Shown: positions 54,201-62,342 of the stretch, piece by piece
How the letters are laid out: every line of letters begins with the position of its first letter
How positions within the stretch are numbered: position 1 is the first letter of the stretch
Origin: Sulfurimonas sp. RIFOXYD12_FULL_33_39
GTDB taxonomy: Bacteria > Campylobacterota > Campylobacteria > Campylobacterales > Sulfurimonadaceae
DNA: 64,000 nucleotides
Reading direction: 5' to 3'
Assembly (NCBI GenBank): GCA_001829785.1
Contig: MICF01000004.1
Coordinates: 186,001 to 250,000, forward strand
Position numbers and translations under genes: made by a program
The notes under the pieces: generated by a model
Seen by the model: only the letters and a program-made list of their open reading frames with translations
What the model was told of the DNA's origin: nothing
Databases searched by the model: none

Positions 54201-54393
54201 AAGCGAAATAGAAGAGAAATTCTCACATGTTATTCATCTGCCTTTTGAGTACAGAACGTGGGGATTAAAATGGTTTAGCGTTGATTGCGGAAGATTAATC
54301 GATTTTACCGATGCAAAAAACTATTTTACCGTTACCGATTTTTCAAAAAGCACACTAAATGATATATTATCCAAAGTAGTAAAAGAGCTATAG
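51286..54393 (+). CDS. Fic domain-Mur ligase fusion with C-terminal shared domain
   Basis: A 1035-residue fusion. Residues about 1-300 are a Fic-like domain with LRELHKVCM and the active loop HPFPDGNSR (227-235); the canonical loop is HxFx(D/E)GNGRxxR, so one Gly is Ser and the last Arg is Ser238. Residues about 330-430 are a Mur-ligase N-domain. The ligase core has ITGTEGKTG (ATP loop, 439-447), TNIGPNHMDMH and AKSSVVEGLREGG, with a YDQSRRGGI motif where MurF has its DSYNANP loop. Residues 907-1010 are a domain also found in the last gene. It makes an amide bond by analogy; the substrate is unknown. Confidence 0.75.
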   Translation: MSGIHYLKKFDKSQFWRFFVDGRFQKKYNGWVGYEAGERGSVQALLNGFAFMLDNFDISGGLRATYLRELHKVCMLSVETTNLKSSPGDIRYLNSGMPFFAKSTTYNHLVEVFEMRKDDNTAIFNSQKWGKTANELNVDEVYEAMLKDGKINYRNWYPNITKKQQEAIEGKLSLHEFYEAKHAVQMMMVAKMEDIVDRYNKNIKKASTDEEKLRVIALVPRELELLHPFPDGNSRTFSCVTLTHLLTYNGFSPALLENPNLDNEVSLLEWIEEVKKGMQRTKDLIANPELRLFDYSILDMAKEDREKFTQMASELIKKIDNHHEIFLTPKRVVKYTGGEWIKDGVYDNLTFSGVGTYGTYQKGNIYFTMAIKDWIKEEKNVESELKKVLDKGIKAVVLDNLDYAHLIDLPILYVKDCFEAFKKCALTVRQEHNPYTVLITGTEGKTGAKVQFHHILNNQAKTHAVLNSANTEVPVLRSLINLEEDDIIEINEVSVGSDEAYRVERTKMVNPNLCFFTNIGPNHMDMHKTLDNIMTAKSSVVEGLREGGKCILNSSIEHYPKLLNAIYKRRVDVPILTYGNLESDNAKIITKSFDSKRFGWNIKADIDGEIVEYFLPLFQLHAPLTSVGILLAVKEMGYDVKKAAADYDGLVPFETMGRMLSIKKRSGIVHFYDQSRRGGIHGMRSAFNDMKNFKLDGKIVALVGGISTKKDSDWTKEAHGELAKMINESKIDRLYTTGNYMNYVTDNLKNSNIHVTHSDDLDYLAQTLYSEVQGGDLLFIIGNAYLYLGRVADKILKFKDKSKYDSSIDGYELSTKDLLKYKTMIVLDEVENKIPLEISLLNNAISKEDYKEITDKYSTFTDLRASMLMNFFKSLDEDICSNTKFKSVNDDIKETGNASYIYNETYCQKWFNNLDKKPDLPKKQLFGSFYYFGDDKYLLHVEAATMNLHIGFVKYVKDNGKFKVIKMDENEKSEIEEKFSHVIHLPFEYRTWGLKWFSVDCGRLIDFTDAKNYFTVTDFSKSTLNDILSKVVKEL

Positions 54394-56832
54394 ATGGTTG
54401 ATAATCATTTATGTTTTAGCGCCGAAGATATAGCAGATATAACGGGCGGAACATGGGAAAACCTTAATGATAATACTCTAATTATAAAAGAGTTTCAAAA
54501 TACATATCACTATTTAAAAAAGGGAGATTGTTTTGTTGTAAGGTCTGATAACTGGCCTAATTCAAGTGCTTACAAAAATAATGAACACCTCATAAATAAA
54601 GCCGTAAAAAAAGGAATTAGTGCGATTATTGTCGATGAAAATTTAAAAATAAACGTAAATATTCCTGTTTTAAAAGTAGAAAACAGCTATTTTGCAATAA
54701 AGAAATTAGCTAAATATGCAAGTAAAAACACTCAAGCAAAAAAAGTCTTGATTACTGGAAGCTACGGAAAAACAGGTTTTAAACTAAATCTCAATCATAT
54801 ATCAAAAAAACAAAAAAGTTGTTACGTTAGAGCAAACAGTGCAAACTATGCTGCATCTACCTACTGTAATACAGCTTCCATAAAACAAGACAATGAACTC
54901 TTTTTACTTGAACTTCCGGTATCTAAAAAAGAAAAAATCCAAAGAAGAAGCCGCCTAATAAATCCGGACATAGGAGTAATAACTTCTATCGGGCATGAAG
55001 GAATTGAGCGATTTAAAAGCATTGAAGCCATTATAGAAAATAAACTCTCAATTGCTTATGGAATCAAAAAAGGCGGGAAACTTCTTCTGCCGCACGATGA
55101 TGAACACTACTTGCAGATAAAAAAAGAGGCAAAAAAATACAGACATGTAGATATCTTAACCTACGGAACCCCAAGAAGATGCAATGCAAATCTTTTATAT
55201 AAAAAGTTTGAAGATTTTGGATGGAATGTTATTGCAAAAATTGAAGACAGAGTCGTTGCTTATCGAGTACCGTTTTTTGAAGAGTATGCCGTTTCTACCT
55301 CGCTTGGAGTCTTGCTTTGTGCATATCATTTAGGTTTAGATATACATGACGCGGCAAATGAGTACTACTCTTGCGAAAATTTTAAAAGTAGCGGACTATT
55401 TTACAAAGTAAATTACAAGAGTAAAAATTTTTATCTTTATGATCAGAGTAAACGAGGCGGTATAGAGGGTTATGAGAATTTTTTTAAAACTTTTAGCTAT
55501 ATTGAACCGAAAAACAACGGAAGAAAAATTTTACTCACATCTGAATTTGTTGACTATAAAGACGGTGAGATTGCATTTATCGATACTAAAAAGTTTCAAA
55601 AACTTATAAAAGATTCAGGGATAAAAACTTTTTACAGTGTTGAGAAATTCAGTGAACATATCAATGTTTTAAGTGACAAATCCATCTGGAAAAATCACAG
55701 TATAGATTTTAATAATATAAAAGATGAAATTATAGACTCCATAAAAGATGACGACATTCTATGTGTTAAAGGAATTTTTGAGAGCATCCTGCCAAAATTT
55801 ATACTCTACATAAAAAATTTAGACGGCATCAAACTTACAAAAGTAAAATCAAAGAATAGTATGCAAGATGAAAATTTATCTTTTAGAGGCTTAAGAGCTT
55901 TACATGTAGATGACTTAGCTACTTTCAAAAAATATACTCATGCAGCAGATAAAGCATCTTGGATTTATTATTTTCCTTTTTTATATTTTTGGTCGCTATC
56001 AAACAGCAGAGAACTCCTTATCGGCGAACAAAACAGCTCAATAAAACTCTTTTTGCTTCGCACTCTAAATGGAGAAAAAAAGCCGGATTTTGAGATGTTT
56101 ATACCTCCGTTGCCTTTTAATGAGACTGTTTTAGATAATTCTTTAAATGCTCTTTACAGATATAATAAAAAGCAAAAAGCAAAAATTTTATGGGTTGACA
56201 GAGATGATTTAATAAAAATAAAAAGCTCAAAAAAATTTGATGATATTTTATTTAAATTAAGAGACAGAGAATATATCTATAATCCTAAAATATATAATGA
56301 TTTATCTGGGCAAAAACTTAGAAACATTCGAAGAGCCGTAGCAAAAATAGATACTCTTGAAAATGTTGAGATTTTAGAGTACTCGAATAAAGATAAAAAA
56401 GAGTGTTTAGAACTTCTTGACGAATGGAGTATAAGACAAAGTTCAAAGTATAATAATTTAGATAACAGATATACAAAGATGTGTTTAGAGTATGCTCATC
56501 TATTTGACAAAAAAGACCTTTTGGGCTTAGTATTTAAAATAGATTCTAAAATAAAATCATTCCATTTTGCAGGGGAGATAACTAAAAATATAGGAAGTCT
56601 ATTTGTAATTAAAAGTGACCATAACATAAACGGTTTACATATTTATATGGAATATCTGATGATAATAAAGATGCAAAATTTTAATTTTTTAAATGCAGCT
56701 TCCGATATGGGACATACAGGTTTAAAACATAACAAGCAAATACTTCGACCCGCTAAGATGTTAAACATGTATAAAGCTTACAAAGATAAAAAAGTTACAA
56801 TTCAAAAAGAGGCTTTTAAAGATGAGTTTTAA
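54394..56832 (+). CDS. Mur ligase-like protein fused to a GNAT/DUF2156-like acyltransferase
   Basis: An 812-residue fusion. Residues 5-110 resemble a Mur-ligase N-domain. The ATP loop is ITGSYGKTG (120-128) and the core has INPDIGVITSIG, the lysine in ENKLSIA and LYDQSKRGGI, shared with the upstream Fic-Mur protein. The histidine in NHMD is replaced (HEGIE). Residues about 500-805 look like the DUF2156/FemX-type GNAT fold (YIYNPKIYNDLSGQKLRNIRR, FAGEITKNIGSLFVIKS, AASDMGHTGLKHNKQ), which transfers aminoacyl groups in known relatives. It starts at the base after the Fic-Mur stop and overlaps the next gene by 11 bases. Confidence 0.7.
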   Translation: MVDNHLCFSAEDIADITGGTWENLNDNTLIIKEFQNTYHYLKKGDCFVVRSDNWPNSSAYKNNEHLINKAVKKGISAIIVDENLKINVNIPVLKVENSYFAIKKLAKYASKNTQAKKVLITGSYGKTGFKLNLNHISKKQKSCYVRANSANYAASTYCNTASIKQDNELFLLELPVSKKEKIQRRSRLINPDIGVITSIGHEGIERFKSIEAIIENKLSIAYGIKKGGKLLLPHDDEHYLQIKKEAKKYRHVDILTYGTPRRCNANLLYKKFEDFGWNVIAKIEDRVVAYRVPFFEEYAVSTSLGVLLCAYHLGLDIHDAANEYYSCENFKSSGLFYKVNYKSKNFYLYDQSKRGGIEGYENFFKTFSYIEPKNNGRKILLTSEFVDYKDGEIAFIDTKKFQKLIKDSGIKTFYSVEKFSEHINVLSDKSIWKNHSIDFNNIKDEIIDSIKDDDILCVKGIFESILPKFILYIKNLDGIKLTKVKSKNSMQDENLSFRGLRALHVDDLATFKKYTHAADKASWIYYFPFLYFWSLSNSRELLIGEQNSSIKLFLLRTLNGEKKPDFEMFIPPLPFNETVLDNSLNALYRYNKKQKAKILWVDRDDLIKIKSSKKFDDILFKLRDREYIYNPKIYNDLSGQKLRNIRRAVAKIDTLENVEILEYSNKDKKECLELLDEWSIRQSSKYNNLDNRYTKMCLEYAHLFDKKDLLGLVFKIDSKIKSFHFAGEITKNIGSLFVIKSDHNINGLHIYMEYLMIIKMQNFNFLNAASDMGHTGLKHNKQILRPAKMLNMYKAYKDKKVTIQKEAFKDEF

Positions 56833-57994
56833 ATTTTTTATCCTCTTTTTTATAAATATCACACTTTTAAGTGCGGTCGATGTAACCAAAGATATTGAAC
56901 TTATAGGCAATCCTTCAAAATCGCAATTTAGTGACGGAGAAGCGGCATATTCGAGAAATGTCTGGGATTTGCAGGTTTATAATGATAAGCTTTTTATAGG
57001 AGCAGGCAACAGTGCAAATGAAGGACCGTCTAAAAACTCAGGCAATGTAGAACTACATGTATATAATCCTAAAACACTCAAGTTTAATAAAGAAACTACT
57101 ATTTATGATGACCAAATCGATATATTTAAACTCTTAGACGACAAGCTTTTTATCCCAGGTCATGATGCTACGGGAAGCTGGAATTTTGGAAACTTTTATC
57201 TAAGAGTGGATAATCAAAAATGGATGATGTATAGAAATATACCAAAAGCTCTACATGTATATGATTTGGCATATAAAGATAAAAAACTCTTTGCAGGAGT
57301 AGGTCTTTACGAAGGTGCCGCTGTTGGCATAACAAAAGATTTGGGTAAAAACTGGGAGATTATTAAACTCGGCAGCAGCAGAGTTTATAGTTTTTTACAA
57401 ATAGGCGATGAGCTTTTTGCATTAAAAAAATTTAAACATACATCTAAACCATATTTTAGCGTTGCACAGTATAAAAACAAAAACTTTGTACCTAGATACG
57501 ATATAAGTATATACGATATGTTCCCTTCTACAAAGTTTGACATAAAATACTCAAGAGCGACAAGGATAATAAGCTTTGACGATAAAGCAATCTATCTGGG
57601 AGCATACAAATACAACTCTCACCAGACAAAACCTTTTGGTCTTTATTATACAATCTTAAAAAATGGTAATTTATATTCAAAAAGAGTAAAATTAAAAGAC
57701 GGTTACATACCTAGAGATATTATAAAAAGAGATGATACAATTTATGTCTTGAGTTCAAAAAGTGTAAAAGAGAACACCGAAATAGAGGTTTTGGAATTTA
57801 AAACAGATGATTTAACGAAATACAAAAAATTGTTTTCATTTGAGTATCCGACATTTGCTAGATCTTTTGAACTGCTTGATGGAGCTTTTTATTTTGGAAT
57901 GGGTTGCGATGTTGATGAGGGCGATATTTGGAAGATGAGCGATATTAAAAAAGAGAGCGGAGATTTGGTGGTTTACAGATGGAAAAAGCAATGA
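56822..57994 (+). CDS. Secreted beta-propeller-like protein, copy 2
   Basis: A 390-residue paralogue of the protein at 50070-51269. It has a signal sequence (FILFFINITLLSA) and matching blade motifs: NVWDLQVYNDKLFIGAGNSAN, IFKLLDDKLFIPGHDAT, ALHVYDLAYKDKKLF, EGAAVGIT and FARSFELLDGAFYFGMG. The two copies flank the two Mur-ligase genes, so they probably arose by duplication together with them. It starts 11 bases inside the end of the Mur/GNAT gene and ends overlapping the large fusion gene. Confidence 0.65.
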   Translation: MSFKFFILFFINITLLSAVDVTKDIELIGNPSKSQFSDGEAAYSRNVWDLQVYNDKLFIGAGNSANEGPSKNSGNVELHVYNPKTLKFNKETTIYDDQIDIFKLLDDKLFIPGHDATGSWNFGNFYLRVDNQKWMMYRNIPKALHVYDLAYKDKKLFAGVGLYEGAAVGITKDLGKNWEIIKLGSSRVYSFLQIGDELFALKKFKHTSKPYFSVAQYKNKNFVPRYDISIYDMFPSTKFDIKYSRATRIISFDDKAIYLGAYKYNSHQTKPFGLYYTILKNGNLYSKRVKLKDGYIPRDIIKRDDTIYVLSSKSVKENTEIEVLEFKTDDLTKYKKLFSFEYPTFARSFELLDGAFYFGMGCDVDEGDIWKMSDIKKESGDLVVYRWKKQ

Positions 57995-60900
57995 AACTAT
58001 ATAACTTTGGCGAAAATAGCGCATATCAGCACTGTGTCGTAGTAGAGCCTTTTAGACTCTTTTATAATTTAAGCGGTGATGATAAGACACCAAAAAAGCT
58101 TGACTATGCAGATGCTGTGCGAATACCTGATTATGTTACGGATTTGATAAAAGTATTTTACCACGCTTACAATATCTACATAAATATATACAAGCTTAAC
58201 GACCCTCTAAAAAAAGGTATATACTATGAAAAAGGTGCAAAGTTTATTGACATCATGCTAACTGCAATCCCTACCCAAAAAGGTTTAGTGGCCGCAGAAC
58301 TTGTTGACAACAGCGCTTTGTTTAAAGGTCAGCACTCAATGCAAGGTGATGCCATAAGAGTACTCTTAGATAACAATCTTATTAAAAAAACCGCAACTCC
58401 CATACATGAGCTTTTTCATATATTTCAGTACTCATATTCATCTTTTAACAACATGTGGTTTATGGAAGGACTTGCCAGATGGGCGCAAAATATTACACAT
58501 AATCGAGCTGACAAATATGAGGCACTGCCGCAAAATTTGGATGAACTTGAAATCTTAATCAATAAAACTCATGACGCAGAGTATTTTTGGAAAAGGCTCA
58601 TTACACTTGTCGGCGATGAAAAACTATTTATAAACTCTCTTTTAAAATACTCTTCATACGAAACATCTTTGGTTGAGAAAAAATTCGGTACAAAAGAGAG
58701 ATATATTAAAAACAGTTGGAGCAAAGAGGAGAAAAAAAACACTCTTAATAATAAATATATATTTAGCGCAATTGTAAATGCTGTTAAAGATTGTATGCCT
58801 ACAAGAAATGAAGAGTTGGATGAGTTTTTAACACTTATTTCTAAAAATAGCGAAACGCAACTAGAACGATTTGACACCTTGCAGATACAGAGATTTTTAA
58901 AAGTTCTACAACTTAACCATAATGAGTTTATAAATGAATTTGACTCTATTTTATATTGTGAATATTATGATGTAGAGACAAAAACATTAAATATTCCAAA
59001 ATTAAATTGTGTAGATTTATCGGAATATGAACTAGATTGTTTAAACGCTGTAGAGAATTTAAAGGGTGATTTAATTATCTCATCAAAAGAGATAAAACAT
59101 TTAAACAGTTTTAACTATCTTCGCAGTGTAGAGAACCTCTGCATTACGGATATGCAAAACCTAGAGTCAATAAACGGCTTTAACTCTTTAGAGAGAATAA
59201 ACTCTTTAGAGATTTCCAAAAATGAGTTACTAGAAGAGATAAACGGTTTTAATATTCTCTTTAGAAAAAACGACACGGTAGATGATTTTATTAAAATAAC
59301 GCACAATAAAAAACTTCAAAATATACGTTTTTTAAAAAATTTAAGAGTTGTGAAATCATCATTTTATCTGCATCATAATGCACTTACAAATTTAAAAGGT
59401 CTTGAGGGTTTAGAGTATGTCGGCGCCAGTTTTTCTCTATCTTCAAACAAATTAGACGACTTATCCGCATTATCAAAACTAAACACTGTAAAAGGGATGC
59501 TGGGAATTGCTTATAACAATCTTTCTACGTTAAACGGGCTAGAGAATCTACAAAAAATTTATACTACAAAATGGAACGCTCAAAATAGAACCATCGCCAT
59601 TCATAACAACCCTGATTTATATGATATATCAGCTTTAGAAAATTTACAAAATGATGAAGATTATTATCTTATAATCTCTATAGACTCTTACACACAGTAC
59701 AAAAAGAAGCCCTCTTTAGAGTCAAACTTTCACAAAAACATACTAGAACTCTACGAAAAAAATACAAACAAATTTATACCGACATACAAGTTTGCCACTA
59801 AGCCGGCGCACGATTATAAAAATTTCGGAAAAACTACACACAGCCTAAAACTCTCTTACATGTTTGATTTTGAGGTAGAGTCCGATATTTTGATTATCTC
59901 TTTTTCGGGATTTAACGGTTGGCTTGGCGGAGTATTTAACTCAAGATATCCATACATTATCGATGAGATGAAAACAAATAAAATTTTTATTATGGATAAA
60001 AAAAATTCTTGGTTTCATAACGGAATTGAGGGCGTTACAAAAAATATACAAGAGACAATCACTCTTTTAAAAGAGATAACGGATGAGAAAAAATACTCCA
60101 AAATTCTTTGTATAGGTGCCTCTATGGGCGGTTATATGGCTCTTCTTTGCGGAAAGATTTTAGGTGCGACAAACATTGTGGCATTTTCGCCTCAATCATT
60201 TTTAGATACTCTAAACCGTGAAAAACATAGTGACATAAGATGGGAAAAAGAGTTAGAAAAGTTAAATAAATCAAAAGCCGACAAAGAGTATTTTGATTTG
60301 GAGCCGCTTTACAGGGAGCCTCTTGATGAAAATGTAAATATAGAGATTCACTACTCTAAAGATATTAAACTAGACGAACTTCATGCACTACATTTAAAGA
60401 GCAAAAAAGTTAAATTAATCGCGCATGATGATTGTGACCATTATATAGCAGTATGTTTGCATAAAAAGGGTGTATTGGAAGAGCTGATTTTAAAAAATCT
60501 ATCTCTAAACATACAAGAAAAAGCAATCCCTAAAAAAAGCCAAAAAAAATTAAAAATTTTATTCGCAGACAAGTGGCAAAAAGCAGTTTTGAAATGCGAC
60601 TGGCTTGATGCTTATCATATAAACTTTAAAAAGATAAAAGAGGTTATAAAATACGCTAAAGAAAATGATATAAAAGTACTTTTTGCAAACAACTATGCTA
60701 CACAGAGTGCTATTTTAAAACATAACGATTTACTTTTACAAAATGGCTTGAAGTTTATAGTAAACAACAAAAAAGCACTTCGAGATTTTGTTGACAAACA
60801 AAAGTTCTACGACATAATGATAAAAAACAATATGAGCAACTACGTGCCGAAATACTACATGTTAGATGATGATATAAAGTTTCCATGCATGGTAAAAACA

Positions 60901-61356
60901 AAAACCGGCGGAGCAGGAAGAGGCGTATATCTTGCTTATAGTAAAAAAGATATAACTAAAGTAGATGAAAACAGTATCATCTCAGAATATCTGCCAAGCA
61001 ATACGGAGTATGCAACAAGCATATTTTACAAGAACGGAAAAATTTTAAAAGAGGTGACTTTTAGCAAAACCGCCGATAAAGAGGTTTATGTTTTACAGCA
61101 AGAGAGCAAAAAAAATATTCAAACAAAAAAAGAAGAGACGCAATTTCTCGATATTTTTAGAGATATTATAGAGATTTTTAGCGGTAAAAAAGGGTACTGC
61201 CAATGCAGTATAAACTATAAAATACAAAACGGTATTCCTAAAATCTTTGAAATAAATCCTAGAATCGGCTATACTTTGGCAGGATTTTGCGACGAGTTTA
61301 AAGGGATGATGGATATTTACATAAACGAAGTAAACACTAGGTATGAACTAAATTGA
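57979..61356 (+). CDS. HExxH protease-LRR-alpha/beta hydrolase-ATP-grasp fusion
   Basis: A 1125-residue protein of four units. Residues 1-200 form a zinc-peptidase-like domain with HELFH (143-147) and a downstream Glu in MEGLARW (Glu163), similar to MXAN_6640-type proteases. Residues about 350-560 are leucine-rich repeats. Residues about 625-850 form an alpha/beta hydrolase with the nucleophile elbow GASMGGY (Ser715). The last 260 residues are ATP-grasp-like (MVKTKTGGAGRGVYL, FEINPRIG). No signal peptide is seen, so it is cytoplasmic. A second ATG 12 bases in (57991) overlaps the upstream stop as ATGA and may be the true start. Confidence 0.75.
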   Translation: MEKAMKLYNFGENSAYQHCVVVEPFRLFYNLSGDDKTPKKLDYADAVRIPDYVTDLIKVFYHAYNIYINIYKLNDPLKKGIYYEKGAKFIDIMLTAIPTQKGLVAAELVDNSALFKGQHSMQGDAIRVLLDNNLIKKTATPIHELFHIFQYSYSSFNNMWFMEGLARWAQNITHNRADKYEALPQNLDELEILINKTHDAEYFWKRLITLVGDEKLFINSLLKYSSYETSLVEKKFGTKERYIKNSWSKEEKKNTLNNKYIFSAIVNAVKDCMPTRNEELDEFLTLISKNSETQLERFDTLQIQRFLKVLQLNHNEFINEFDSILYCEYYDVETKTLNIPKLNCVDLSEYELDCLNAVENLKGDLIISSKEIKHLNSFNYLRSVENLCITDMQNLESINGFNSLERINSLEISKNELLEEINGFNILFRKNDTVDDFIKITHNKKLQNIRFLKNLRVVKSSFYLHHNALTNLKGLEGLEYVGASFSLSSNKLDDLSALSKLNTVKGMLGIAYNNLSTLNGLENLQKIYTTKWNAQNRTIAIHNNPDLYDISALENLQNDEDYYLIISIDSYTQYKKKPSLESNFHKNILELYEKNTNKFIPTYKFATKPAHDYKNFGKTTHSLKLSYMFDFEVESDILIISFSGFNGWLGGVFNSRYPYIIDEMKTNKIFIMDKKNSWFHNGIEGVTKNIQETITLLKEITDEKKYSKILCIGASMGGYMALLCGKILGATNIVAFSPQSFLDTLNREKHSDIRWEKELEKLNKSKADKEYFDLEPLYREPLDENVNIEIHYSKDIKLDELHALHLKSKKVKLIAHDDCDHYIAVCLHKKGVLEELILKNLSLNIQEKAIPKKSQKKLKILFADKWQKAVLKCDWLDAYHINFKKIKEVIKYAKENDIKVLFANNYATQSAILKHNDLLLQNGLKFIVNNKKALRDFVDKQKFYDIMIKNNMSNYVPKYYMLDDDIKFPCMVKTKTGGAGRGVYLAYSKKDITKVDENSIISEYLPSNTEYATSIFYKNGKILKEVTFSKTADKEVYVLQQESKKNIQTKKEETQFLDIFRDIIEIFSGKKGYCQCSINYKIQNGIPKIFEINPRIGYTLAGFCDEFKGMMDIYINEVNTRYELN

Positions 61357-62342
61357 ATCCTGTAAAATACGTAAGAGTAATATTTTTTATACTTTTTTTT
61401 CTTCCGATTTATAGTTATGCAAATTCATATTTAAGCACTCTGGATAAAATTTATAAACAAGACGAGTTTAGAATATACTATACGTTAGAGGGCGAGAATG
61501 CACTGCCTAAAAAAAATCAGATTGACTCAAACAACAATAAAATTCCTGATTACGTTGAAAATATTGCAAATCAGCTTAATGAAGCTTCAAGATTATTAAT
61601 TGATGATTTTAAATTTATACACCCTCTGGCTCAGCCGAGATTTAAAGACAAAGCGCACTATATAGACATACATTTGATACCTATAAAAGTCAACGGTGCC
61701 GCGGGAGACGTAGTAGATGAAAAAAACGACTCTTTAGTAATAAAATTTTCTCTTGATTTAGTTCCATATACCCTAACCCCGCTACACGAGTTTTTTCATC
61801 TAATACAATACGGATACAGCATGTTTAACAACCGCTGGTCGATGGAAGGTCAGGCAAGATGGATAGAGTACGCTTTTAGAAAAGGTACGGGAAAACATAA
61901 AAAACTGCCATCCTCTATACAAGAGATAAATGAGCTTACAAAAACTATATATGAGTCAAGCTATTTTTGGGAGAGAATAGCTTTTTTGTCGGATAAAAGC
62001 GATTGCTATTTTAACCATGAGAAAGAGTATAAAAATATTTTTACAGATAAATATTGGATAGAAGATGAAAAGCTCTGCGGAATTGATATCATTAAAAATA
62101 TCTTAGAAAATTATCAAAAATATGATAAAGAAGTTGCAAAATTATACGGTTTTACACAATACGGATGGAGTGAAAAAGAGCAAAAATCACCAAACAACGA
62201 TTTATATATCTTACTTTCTATCAGAGACACCTTGAGTAATCTACAAAATAAAAACACAGAGATTATAGATTTTATCAACGTAATAAACAGATACAAAAGT
62301 CTAATTGAAAAGGAACAACATGTCACAAAAATTTCAAAATGA
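61353..62342 (+). CDS. Secreted HExxH metalloprotease (MXAN_6640-like)
   Basis: A 329-residue exported protein with a signal sequence ending at SYA (residue 23). It has an NKIPDYVENIANQL segment typical of MXAN_6640-type proteases and the zinc motif HEFFH (145-149) with Glu165 in SMEGQARW. It is the exported counterpart of the N-terminal unit of the preceding fusion. The start is TTG overlapping the upstream stop (TTGA), with weak RBS support. It overlaps the next gene by 23 bases. Confidence 0.75.
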   Translation: MNPVKYVRVIFFILFFLPIYSYANSYLSTLDKIYKQDEFRIYYTLEGENALPKKNQIDSNNNKIPDYVENIANQLNEASRLLIDDFKFIHPLAQPRFKDKAHYIDIHLIPIKVNGAAGDVVDEKNDSLVIKFSLDLVPYTLTPLHEFFHLIQYGYSMFNNRWSMEGQARWIEYAFRKGTGKHKKLPSSIQEINELTKTIYESSYFWERIAFLSDKSDCYFNHEKEYKNIFTDKYWIEDEKLCGIDIIKNILENYQKYDKEVAKLYGFTQYGWSEKEQKSPNNDLYILLSIRDTLSNLQNKNTEIIDFINVINRYKSLIEKEQHVTKISK

